A stretch of 9,558 nt of DNA from Thermoleophilia bacterium (GTDB lineage: Bacteria; Actinomycetota; Thermoleophilia; Gaiellales; Gaiellaceae). The position numbers and the translations under genes are program-made. The stretch lies in assembly GCA_025936595.1 (NCBI GenBank), contig JAICTB010000074.1, forward strand, positions 1 through 9,558, in the 5' to 3' direction. Below the pieces are notes generated by a model. It searched no databases. It saw only the letters and a list, made by a program, of their open reading frames with translations, and was not told where the DNA came from. Shown here one piece after another: positions 1-6,240 of the stretch (position 1 is its first letter; each line of letters starts with the position of its first letter).

Positions 1-98
1 AACGGCGCCATCACGGCCACGCCGAACCAGATCGCCGAGTACGTCGCCTGCGCGAACGTCCCCGACGCGAGAACGGCCCAGCGGTAGTTCGAGCTCAG
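1..98 (-). CDS. MFS transporter, N-terminal fragment (runs off the left edge)
   Basis: Read leftward from base 98, the frame stays open to the window edge and encodes 32 residues. They begin with a short polar stretch, then NYRWAVLASGTF, then a hydrophobic segment with AIWFGVAVMAP, which looks like the first transmembrane helix of a major facilitator superfamily permease. It lies 7 bases after the stop codon of the aldehyde dehydrogenase, so it is probably the last visible gene of that operon. No ATG, GTG or TTG lies in frame before the conserved part, so the start is set provisionally at a CTG (96-98). Substrate is unknown. The family call rests on the hydrophobic pattern of one helix only. 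Confidence 0.55.
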   Translation of the reverse strand, partial: MSSNYRWAVLASGTFAQATYSAIWFGVAVMAP

Positions 99-114
99 AG
101 CCGGCTCAGAGCCC
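93..114. repeat. 11-bp tandem duplication at the ALDH/MFS junction
   Basis: Bases 93-103 (gctcagagccg) and 104-114 (gctcagagccc) are consecutive copies differing only at the last base. One copy carries the stop codon of the aldehyde dehydrogenase and the other carries the presumed CTG start of the transporter. It may be a recent slippage duplication. Because 11 is not a multiple of three, it changes the frame relation between the two genes. Confidence 0.75.
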
Positions 115-1575
115 GAATGGGTTCGTCGGCCGCGTACCCGTGTACGTGACGACGGACTTCGTCTCGAGGTAGAGGTCGAGCGTCTCGAGCGCGAGCTCGC
201 GGCCGAAGCCCGACTGCTTGTACCCGCCGAACGGGATGCCCGGGAACGCCGTGTACGGCATGTTGATGCCGACGGTGCCGGACTTGATCTTCGACGCGAT
301 GCGGTGCCCCTTGCCGGGATCGCCGGTCCACACGGTCGCCATCAGGCCGTACTTGACGTCGTTCGCGATCCGGATCGCGTCGGCCTCGTCCTCGAACGGG
401 ATCACCGTCACGACCGGGCCGAAGATCTCCTCCTGCGCGGCGAGCATCTGATTGCCCGCGTTCGCGATCACCGTCGGTGGGTAGAAGGCGCCGGGCCCGT
501 CTCCGATCGTGCCGCCGGTCGTGATCTCGGCGCCCTCCTCGCGCGCACCGTCGACGAAGCTGTGCACCTTCTCGCGGTGCGCGGTGGAGATCAGCGAGCC
601 CATCTGCGTCTCGGCATCGAGCGGGTCGCCCACCTTCACCTTCTCCGAGAGCTCGGTGACGTGCGAGACGACGTCGTCGTAGAGCGAGCGCTCAACCAGG
701 AGGCGCGAGCGCGCCTCGCACGACTGGCCGGCCGACGCGTAGATCGCCCAGACGCTCGCCGGGACTGCGTCCGCGAGGTTCGCGTCCGCGAAGAGGAGGT
801 TCGGGCTCTTGCCGCCGAGCTCGAGCGTCACGCGCTTGATCGGGTCGGAGCACAGGCGCATGATCTCGCCGCCGGTCTTCGTCGAGCCGGTGAAGGCGAC
901 CTTGTCGACGCCGGGATGCCGGACGAGGTAGGCGCCGGTGGCCGGGCCGTCGCCGGGCACGATGTTGATCGTCCCCGGCGGGAAGCCGACCTCGTTCGCG
1001 AGCTCGGCGATCCGCAGCACCGAGAGCGGTGTCTGGGGGTCCGGCTTGAGGACGACGGCGCAGCCGGCGGCCAGCGCGGGCGCGAGCTTCCACGTCGCCA
1101 TCATCAGCGGGTAGTTCCACGGCACGATCTGGGCGGCGACGCCGACCGGCTCCTTCTGCGAGTAGAAGAGCAGCGAGCCGCCGATCGGATTCGAGCGCCC
1201 GCCGATGGACGCGATCGCGGACGCGTACCAGCGGAAGTTGTCAACTGCGCCCGCGACCTCGGCCTTCACCGACGAGATCGCCTTCCCGACGTTGCGCGCC
1301 TCGAGCTCCGCGAGCTCCTTGCGGTTCGCGACGATCGCATCTGCAAGCGCATGCAGGAGGCGAGAGCGTTCCGTGCCCGGGGTTTTCCCCCACGCCCCGT
1401 CAAGTGCCTCGCGTGCCGCGTCGACCGCGCGGTCGACGTCGGCCTCGCCGGCCATCGCCGCGCGCGCGAGCAGCTCCCCGGTCGCAGGCTCCCGCAGCTC
1501 GCGCAGCTCGCCCGAGGCGGGCTCGACACTCTCCCCGCCGATCTGCAGGCCGTACTCGCTGGTCGCGACCGCCAT
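106..1575 (-). CDS. Aldehyde dehydrogenase family protein (NAD(P)-dependent)
   Basis: This 489-residue protein is a full-length class I/II-type aldehyde dehydrogenase, oxidising an aldehyde to its carboxylic acid in the cytosol. Visible hallmarks are the PWNYP motif with Asn154, the cofactor-binding Lys177 (VLKP), the Rossmann motif FTGSTKTG (228-235), the general base Glu252 in LELGGKSP, the catalytic nucleophile Cys286 in GQSCEA, Glu383 in QEEIFGPV, and the C-terminal PFGGYKQSGFGRE (448-460). The ATG start shares one base with the stop of the preceding DUF885 gene (TGATG), which implies translational coupling. A GGGGAG lies 14 bases upstream, rather far for a ribosome site. The substrate cannot be read from sequence. 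The neighbouring thiolase suggests degradation of an aromatic or fatty compound; that is inference. Confidence 0.95.
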   Translation of the reverse strand: MAVATSEYGLQIGGESVEPASGELRELREPATGELLARAAMAGEADVDRAVDAAREALDGAWGKTPGTERSRLLHALADAIVANRKELAELEARNVGKAISSVKAEVAGAVDNFRWYASAIASIGGRSNPIGGSLLFYSQKEPVGVAAQIVPWNYPLMMATWKLAPALAAGCAVVLKPDPQTPLSVLRIAELANEVGFPPGTINIVPGDGPATGAYLVRHPGVDKVAFTGSTKTGGEIMRLCSDPIKRVTLELGGKSPNLLFADANLADAVPASVWAIYASAGQSCEARSRLLVERSLYDDVVSHVTELSEKVKVGDPLDAETQMGSLISTAHREKVHSFVDGAREEGAEITTGGTIGDGPGAFYPPTVIANAGNQMLAAQEEIFGPVVTVIPFEDEADAIRIANDVKYGLMATVWTGDPGKGHRIASKIKSGTVGINMPYTAFPGIPFGGYKQSGFGRELALETLDLYLETKSVVTYTGTRPTNPFGL

Positions 1576-2726
1576 CAGGCTGACAATAGCTCCCCGATGC
1601 GCACGTGCTCGGTGAGCAGCGTGCGGAAGCGCGCCGGATCGCCGCCGGCGTACGCGCGGCAGAGGTCACGTCCCGCCGAGTAGGTGATCACGTAGGCGCG
1701 CCAGGTCGGGTCGACGACGAAGCTGACGCTGTGCTTCGCCTGGTCCGGCGGCACGAGGCTCCACCGCTCGACGAACGCCTGCGCCTCGGCCTCCGACGCG
1801 CCTTCCTCGTGCAGCATCAGGGCCGCGTCCAGACCGACGGTGCGCAGCGGCTCGACGGCCTTCGCGATCCGCTCGGCCAGCTCCGGGTCGGCGAGCTCGA
1901 GCCCGTGCCTGCGCAGGATCGCGTACAGCTCCTCCTTGCCGGCGTCGTCGAGGACGAGCTCGATCCCCGTCTCGGCGATACCCTCGCTGAGGACGGCCTG
2001 CGGCGTCGGCACGAGCTGGATCGCCTCCTCGATCTTCCCCCGGTCGCGGATCAGCAGCTGCTCCTTGACCGCGTGCTCGGTGTGATGCCCCGGATAGATC
2101 TCGTGTGCGACAAGGTGCACGAGATCGAGGCCGGTGGTCGGAACGTCGACGTTCAGGGCGACGCGGCTCGCGAGCTCGCCCAGGTAGTAGTTGAACGCCC
2201 ACCACGGCTCGTCCGAGACCGGCTCGAGCGCCACCTCCTCGCCTGCCGGCAGCTCGAGCAGCGCGATCGTGCGCGCGCGGAGCACGGGCACGAGGTCGCG
2301 GGTGATCTCCACCACCTTGTCGCCTGCGACAAGGTGCCGCTCGCGCCAGGCCTGCCTGCGCTCGAAGAGGGAGCCGTCACCGGGGAGCAGCTCGTCGAGC
2401 TCGGCGTGCACGGCGGCGTAGACGTCCTCCGAGGTGCGCGCGGGGCGCACGCCGTAGCAGCCCTCGACCTCGTCGCTGTACGAGAGCTGCTCGCCCGCGA
2501 GCACGCGCGCGTAGACGGTGCACGCGGCGACCTGGTCGCGCAGCCAGCCGTCGGCGAGCGAGTCGCGCAGGTGTACGCCGTCGGCCGCAAGCTCCGAGGC
2601 GTGGACGAGCGGCTCGTCGTCGACCGTGTCCTGCAGGTCCTGCGGGCCGTAGTAGGCGTCGACGAGACCGTCGACATGCTTCCCGAGCCGCAGGCCCAGG
2701 AGCAGGTACTCCTCAGCCGCGTTCAA
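1575..2726 (-). CDS. DUF885-family putative metal-dependent hydrolase
   Basis: From the TTG at 2724-2726 this encodes 383 residues. The central motif HEIYPGHH (208-215) and the later LSEGIAETG (246-254) resemble the HExxPGHH and downstream Glu of DUF885 proteins, a peptidase-like family with a gluzincin-style helical fold. His208, Glu209, the His214/215 pair and one of Glu248/Glu252 are the likely metal and catalytic residues. There is no signal peptide, so it should be cytosolic. Many DUF885 proteins exceed 500 residues, so this is a short version. The TTG start overlaps the thiolase end by 14 bases and directly precedes the conserved-looking AEEYLLLGLRLG. A GTG at 2772-2774 would add 16 arginine-rich residues and a 62-base overlap, so it is less likely. 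The activity and substrate are unknown. Confidence 0.83.
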   Translation of the reverse strand: MNAAEEYLLLGLRLGKHVDGLVDAYYGPQDLQDTVDDEPLVHASELAADGVHLRDSLADGWLRDQVAACTVYARVLAGEQLSYSDEVEGCYGVRPARTSEDVYAAVHAELDELLPGDGSLFERRQAWRERHLVAGDKVVEITRDLVPVLRARTIALLELPAGEEVALEPVSDEPWWAFNYYLGELASRVALNVDVPTTGLDLVHLVAHEIYPGHHTEHAVKEQLLIRDRGKIEEAIQLVPTPQAVLSEGIAETGIELVLDDAGKEELYAILRRHGLELADPELAERIAKAVEPLRTVGLDAALMLHEEGASEAEAQAFVERWSLVPPDQAKHSVSFVVDPTWRAYVITYSAGRDLCRAYAGGDPARFRTLLTEHVRIGELLSA

Positions 2727-3897
2727 ATAAGGCAGCCTGTCCCTGTCCCACGCCGACGCACATCGTCGCGACACCGTACCGGCCGCCCCGCCTGCGGAGC
2801 TCGTGCAGCAGCGTCACCGTGAGCCGCGCGCCGCTCATCCCGAGCGGATGGCCGATCGCGATCGCGCCGCCGTTCACGTTCACCTTCTCCTCGTCGATGC
2901 CGAGCTCGCGCACGACCGCGACCGACTGCGACGCGAACGCCTCGTTCAGCTCGAGCAGGTCGAGGTCGTCGATCGAGACTCCGGTGCGCTCCAGCAGCCT
3001 GCGGACGGCGGGCACCGGGCCGATGCCCATCACGCGCGGGTCGACGCCCGCGACCGCCGAACCGGCGAACGCGCCGAGCGGCTCGACGCCGAGCTCGAGC
3101 GCCTTCTCCGCCGACGCAATCACGACTGCGGCGGCGCCGTCGTTCAGCCCGGACGAGTTGCCGGCTGTGACGCTGCCGCCGGCGCGGAAGGCGGGTTTCA
3201 GGGACGCGAGCTTCGCGGCCGACGTGTCGCGGCGTGGATGCTCGTCCCGCGTCACGTCGCCGACCGGCACGAGCTCGTCGTCGAATCGTCCCGCGTCGGC
3301 GGCGACGGCCCACCGCTCCTGCGAGCGAAGCGCGAAGGCGTCCTGTTCCTCCCGCGACACCGCGTAGCGCTCGGCCACGTTCTCGCCGGTCTCGCCCATC
3401 GACTCGAGCGGGAAGAGCTCCTGCAGCCGCGCATTCGGGAAACGCCAGCCGAGAGTCGTGTCGTAGAGCGTCCGGTCGCCCCGCGGGAACGCCGTCTCCG
3501 GCTTCGCGGTGACGAGAGGCGCCCGCGACATCGACTCGACACCGCCCGCGACGAAGAGGTCGCCGTCGCCCGCGATCACAGCGTGGCAGGCGCCGACGAT
3601 CGCCGCGAGACCGGAGGCGCAGAGACGGTTGACCGTCACGCCGGCAACCGTCTCGGGCAAGCCCGCGAGCAGGACAGCCATGCGCGCCACGTTCCGGTTG
3701 TCCTCCCCCGCCTGGTTCGCGCAGCCGAGCCACACGTCCTCGATCTGGTCCGCCGGCACGCCGGCGCGGTCGACGGCTGCACGGACGGCGAGCGCTGCCA
3801 GGTCGTCGGGACGCGTGCCTGCGAGACCGCCGCCGTAGCGCCCGACCGGCGTGCGCACGGCCGAGAGGATCACGGCCCTGGAAGCTCTCTTGATCAT
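2713..3897 (-). CDS. Thiolase, beta-ketoadipyl-CoA / acetyl-CoA acyltransferase type
   Basis: This 394-residue protein is a complete degradative thiolase, which cleaves a 3-oxoacyl-CoA with CoA to give acetyl-CoA and a shortened acyl-CoA, or runs the reverse condensation. The nucleophile is Cys93 (NRLCASG). His350 sits in GGAIAIGHPLGMSGA, and the second catalytic cysteine is Cys380 in CVGVGQG. The segments GCANQAGEDNRNVARMA and CVGVGQG closely resemble PcaF/PaaJ beta-ketoadipyl-CoA thiolases of aromatic degradation, but acetoacetyl-CoA thiolases share much of this, so no symbol is given. The ATG overlaps the stop of mqnD by four bases (ATGA), and no Shine-Dalgarno is evident, so it is probably translationally coupled. 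The last codons include the rare TTA, TTT and GAA, where the next gene starts. Confidence 0.95.
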   Translation of the reverse strand: MIKRASRAVILSAVRTPVGRYGGGLAGTRPDDLAALAVRAAVDRAGVPADQIEDVWLGCANQAGEDNRNVARMAVLLAGLPETVAGVTVNRLCASGLAAIVGACHAVIAGDGDLFVAGGVESMSRAPLVTAKPETAFPRGDRTLYDTTLGWRFPNARLQELFPLESMGETGENVAERYAVSREEQDAFALRSQERWAVAADAGRFDDELVPVGDVTRDEHPRRDTSAAKLASLKPAFRAGGSVTAGNSSGLNDGAAAVVIASAEKALELGVEPLGAFAGSAVAGVDPRVMGIGPVPAVRRLLERTGVSIDDLDLLELNEAFASQSVAVVRELGIDEEKVNVNGGAIAIGHPLGMSGARLTVTLLHELRRRGGRYGVATMCVGVGQGQAALFERG

Positions 3898-4673
3898 GCG
3901 AACTCGGGAACCGCGCCGAGCAGCAGCTCCACGGCCCGGCGGCCGCGCGATCCCATGTCGAGGGTCAGGTCGTTGACGTACATCGCGACGAACTCGTCGG
4001 CGGTCGCCGCGTCGATGCCGCGCCCGAAGCCCATCGCGTAGCGCATCGCCTCGTCGCGGTTCGCGAGCCCTGCATCGATTGCCTCGCGCAGCACCGCCGA
4101 GACGTCGTCGAGCCGGTCGAGGTCGCGACGCGCCGCGACGAGGCCGAGCGGCAGCGGGAGGTCGTGCTCGGCCTGCCACCACGCGCCGAGGTCGAGCAGC
4201 TTGCGCAGCCCGGAGTCGGCGTAGGTGAGCTGCCCCTCGTGGATCAGGAGGCCGGCCTCCGCGCGACCCGCGACGACCTCGTCGAGCACCTCGTCGAACG
4301 GCAGGTCACGTGTGCGCACCTCGTCGCCGAGCGCGAGCTTCAGGACCCGGCTCGCCGTCGTCAGCGGGCCCGGCGTGACGATCTCCACCTCGCGCAGGTC
4401 GGGCTCGTCGCGCGCGACGACGATCGGGCCGTAGCCCTCGCCGAACGACGCGCCGTGCGGCAGGAGGACATAGCGGTCGGCGACCGACGGATAGGCGCCG
4501 GCGGAGAGCGCCGTCACCTCGAGCCGCCCCTCGAGCGCCCACTCGTTCAGCGACTGGATGTCGGACACGACCGGCTGCAGATCGAGGCCGCGCTTGTCGA
4601 CTCGATCCGCCTCGAGCGCCCAGATCATGAACGCGTCGTCGGGATCAGCGCTGTGTCCGACCCGGATCGCCAC
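3894..4673 (-). CDS. mqnD: 1,4-dihydroxy-6-naphthoate synthase (MqnD), futalosine menaquinone pathway
   Basis: This 259-residue protein matches the MqnA/MqnD family, which has a periplasmic-binding-protein fold but acts as a cytosolic enzyme. MqnD converts cyclic dehypoxanthinylfutalosine to 1,4-dihydroxy-6-naphthoate. Seen directly are GHSADPDDAFM (6-16), SLNEWALEGRLEVTALSAGAYP, the phosphate/carboxylate-binding-like GASFGEGYGPIVVA (74-87) and LIHEGQ, whose His145 corresponds to the conserved, probably catalytic, histidine of the family. There is no signal peptide. The GTG at 4671-4673 was chosen because a -10-like TAACGT ends 7 bases upstream, consistent with a leaderless message; a GTG at 4680-4682 would add three residues. 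It heads the leftward operon and overlaps the thiolase by ATGA. No other mqn gene is visible here. Confidence 0.9.
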   Translation of the reverse strand: MAIRVGHSADPDDAFMIWALEADRVDKRGLDLQPVVSDIQSLNEWALEGRLEVTALSAGAYPSVADRYVLLPHGASFGEGYGPIVVARDEPDLREVEIVTPGPLTTASRVLKLALGDEVRTRDLPFDEVLDEVVAGRAEAGLLIHEGQLTYADSGLRKLLDLGAWWQAEHDLPLPLGLVAARRDLDRLDDVSAVLREAIDAGLANRDEAMRYAMGFGRGIDAATADEFVAMYVNDLTLDMGSRGRRAVELLLGAVPEFA

Positions 4674-4680
4674 TGCGCCC

Positions 4681-4686
4681 ACGTTA
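4681..4686 (-). promoter_or_regulatory. -10 element of mqnD, leaderless
   Basis: On the minus strand the hexamer reads TAACGT (TANNNT) and is followed by exactly 7 bases and then the GTG start of mqnD, so transcription should begin at or next to the start codon. It overlaps the dtxR -10 by the TA at 4685-4686. No convincing -35 hexamer is seen, which is common for actinobacterial promoters. Confidence 0.6.
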
Positions 4687-4690
4687 CCCT
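4685..4690 (+). promoter_or_regulatory. -10 element of the dtxR-family gene, leaderless
   Basis: The hexamer TACCCT (TANNNT) is followed by exactly 7 bases and then the GTG start at 4698. It mirrors the mqnD element on the other strand, and the two share bases 4685-4686. The 24-base gap leaves no room for a conventional 5' leader on either side. A direct repeat of GCCCAC (4677-4682 and 4691-4696) flanks the pair; whether a regulator reads it is unknown. Confidence 0.58.
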
Positions 4691-4697
4691 GCCCACT

Positions 4698-5129
4698 GTG
4701 AGCAAGGCCGCGCTGTCCGTTGCGATCCAGGACTACCTGAAGTGCGTCTACAAGCTGCAGGCCGAGCACGGGCGCGTGACGATCGGCGCGCTCGCGAAGG
4801 ACCTCGGCGTCTCCCCGGCGTCGGCGTCGGCAATGGTGAAGAAGCTCGCGGCGCTCGACCTCCTGAGACACGAGCGCTACCGCGGCGCGCAGCTGACCGC
4901 GGCCGGCGAGGACGTCGCGCTGGAGGTGATCCGCCACCACCGCCTGCTCGAGCTGTACCTGGCCGAGACGCTCGGACTGCACGTGGACGCCGTACACGAC
5001 GAGGCTGACCGCCTGGAGCACGTGATCTCGGAGGAGCTCGAGGCGCGCATCGACAAGGCGCTCGGCTTCCCGACGCACGATCCGCACGGCGACCCGATTC
5101 CGGGCCCCGACCTGAAGTGGCCGGGATAG
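4698..5129 (+). CDS. DtxR/MntR-family metal-dependent transcriptional repressor
   Basis: This 143-residue protein has the two-domain layout of short DtxR-family regulators. A winged helix-turn-helix (about 26-66, recognition helix around VSPASASAMVKKL) precedes a dimerisation and metal-binding domain (about 75-125), and it ends in HDPHGDPIPG. It lacks the C-terminal SH3-like domain of DtxR/IdeR and has the size of MntR. Aligned by eye, metal-site candidates are Asp12, His81, Glu85, His100, Asp104, Glu107 and His108. Asp12 matches Asp8 of MntR rather than Met10 of DtxR, and Asp104 replaces the Cys102 of DtxR, so manganese may be favoured over iron; this is inference. It starts at GTG with a leaderless-type promoter. 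No metal transporter gene is adjacent, and its targets are unknown. Confidence 0.92.
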   Translation: MSKAALSVAIQDYLKCVYKLQAEHGRVTIGALAKDLGVSPASASAMVKKLAALDLLRHERYRGAQLTAAGEDVALEVIRHHRLLELYLAETLGLHVDAVHDEADRLEHVISEELEARIDKALGFPTHDPHGDPIPGPDLKWPG

Positions 5130-5132
5130 AAT
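5127..5132 (+). promoter_or_regulatory. -10 element of the 81-residue gene, leaderless
   Basis: TAGAAT, within gggatagaattg, is close to the consensus TATAAT and lies 8 bases before the ATG at 5141. Its first three bases are the TAG stop codon of the upstream regulator gene. The 81-residue gene can thus be transcribed alone, though readthrough from the regulator gene is also possible. Confidence 0.6.
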
Positions 5133-5140
5133 TGCCTCGG

Positions 5141-5386
5141 ATGGGCCTGCCCGACGCGATCAAGGGGGTTTTCTCGTTCCTCTCCTCGCGCTCACAGAAC
5201 GAGGAGCGGATGGCGGAGTACGTGATCCGCGAGCACCACCGCGGGAGGCCGATGGCGGAGATCCTCGAGGACCACTACGTGACGAACCGCTGCACGCCGG
5301 CACAGATCAGGCGCCTGCTCGACCGCCCCGACGTGCTGCACACGCTCGGCGAGGACGCCGCGGGCGAGGCAAAGGCCTCGCTCTAG
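5141..5386 (+). CDS. Small hypothetical protein, 81 residues
   Basis: I do not recognise this family. The protein is small and charged, with no signal peptide or membrane segment. The N-terminal MGLPDAIKGVFSFLSS could form an amphipathic helix. The middle (EERMAEYVIREHHRGRPMAEILED) is helical in character, and the C-terminal TPAQIRRLLDRPDVLHTLG resembles a short helix-turn-helix-like or helical-bundle segment. Real coding is supported by GC-rich third positions in this frame, by a good -10 ending 8 bases before the ATG, and by a tight fit between the regulator gene and the convergent gene. A GTG at 5117 would add eight residues and overlap the regulator gene. Its stop codon overlaps that of the convergent dehydrogenase by four bases (CTAG). 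Confidence 0.75.
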   Translation: MGLPDAIKGVFSFLSSRSQNEERMAEYVIREHHRGRPMAEILEDHYVTNRCTPAQIRRLLDRPDVLHTLGEDAAGEAKASL

Positions 5387-6231
5387 ACGAGCTCGACGAC
5401 GCGCACCGCGGCCGCGAGGTCCCAGGCCGCAAGCCCGTTGGACTTGAAGACCACGATCTCGCCGTCGCCCCTCCGGCCGGGCCGCCCACCGGCGACGATG
5501 TCCTGCAGCTCGTCCACCGTCTCCCAGTCGACGCGGCCGATCAGGTCTCCCGACTCGAGCTGCGCCTGCTCGCGCGAGTCGGTGCAGACGAGACCCGCGC
5601 GCGCGAGCACCGCATCGTCGAGCTCGCGCGACGCCGGGTCGTTCGCGCCGACCGCGCACACGAACGAACCGTCACTCAACCACTCGCCGTGCAACACCGG
5701 CTCGCGCGAGGTCGTCGCGGTGACGACGATGTCGCAGCCTGCCGCCGCGCGCCGCTCGTCCCGCCCGGCGCCGCGGCCGGCGAGCTGAACCTGCTCGATC
5801 GACGGCAGCGCCTCGCGCAGCGCGGTCACGTGCGCCGCCGCCTGGCGACCGGTCCCGAACACGCCGAGCGTGCGCGCGCCGGTGCGCGCAAGCCGCCGTG
5901 CCGCGACCGCCGATGCGGCGGCCGTTCGCCGCTGCCCGAGCGTGTCCGCCTCGATGACCGCCACCAGCTCCGCAGTCTCCAGCGAGAACAGGACGACGAG
6001 GAACGCCGTGCCCGAGGGGAGCCACGCGTAGGTCTTCGAGCCTGCGTAGCCGAGCTCGCGGTCGACGCACGGCATCACGGCCAGCACGCCGCCCGGCAGC
6101 TCCGTGCGGACGCGCGGCGGGTTACCGACGGCGCCGCGCGCAAGCCGCCCGAACGAGGCCTCCACCGCTGCGAAGGCCACGGCAGGCGTCAGCAACTCGC
6201 CGACCTGCGCCTCCGTCACGTACACGGGCAC
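5383..6231 (-). CDS. Ornithine cyclodeaminase / mu-crystallin family NAD(P)-dependent protein
   Basis: This 282-residue protein belongs to the family that includes ornithine cyclodeaminase, alanine dehydrogenase (archaeal type), ketimine reductase and mu-crystallin. Seen are the substrate-carboxylate Lys66 in GSKTY, the LGQRRTAAASAVAARRLA segment (99-116), the dinucleotide-binding GVFGTGRQAAAH (123-134), CDIVVTATTSREPVL, the RELDD motif with probable catalytic Asp205, and the terminal FKSNGLAAWDLAAA. The exact substrate cannot be assigned. It is shorter than the usual 310-330 residues, mainly between residues 150 and 168, where the helix and strand after the second Rossmann strand appear trimmed. 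The GTG start lies 9 bases after the yetF-like stop, in the same operon. No terminator separates it from the convergent 81-residue gene. Confidence 0.87.
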   Translation of the reverse strand: MPVYVTEAQVGELLTPAVAFAAVEASFGRLARGAVGNPPRVRTELPGGVLAVMPCVDRELGYAGSKTYAWLPSGTAFLVVLFSLETAELVAVIEADTLGQRRTAAASAVAARRLARTGARTLGVFGTGRQAAAHVTALREALPSIEQVQLAGRGAGRDERRAAAGCDIVVTATTSREPVLHGEWLSDGSFVCAVGANDPASRELDDAVLARAGLVCTDSREQAQLESGDLIGRVDWETVDELQDIVAGGRPGRRGDGEIVVFKSNGLAAWDLAAAVRVVELV

Positions 6232-6240
6232 GTGCCGAGT

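Noticed and set aside
1..87. Open plus-strand frame ending at TAG 85-87
   Set aside because: The minus-strand frame reads as a typical MFS first helix and continues the operon; the plus frame has no recognisable content.
2727..2774. GTG start at 2774 for the DUF885 gene
   Set aside because: It would add an arginine-rich segment of low similarity character and a 62-base overlap; TTG 2726 sits directly at the conserved part.
304..4041. Very long open frames (about 400-460 codons) antisense to the aldehyde dehydrogenase, DUF885 and thiolase genes
   Set aside because: They are arginine/histidine/alanine-rich and match no family. They arise because GC-rich codons with C or G at third positions rarely give stops on the opposite strand.
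4674..5087. Long N-terminal extension of mqnD to 5087
   Set aside because: It would lie antisense to nearly the whole DtxR-family gene, and the family's N-terminal motif begins right after GTG 4673.
5117..5140. GTG start at 5117 for the 81-residue gene
   Set aside because: It would overlap the regulator gene and lose the leaderless spacing that fits ATG 5141.
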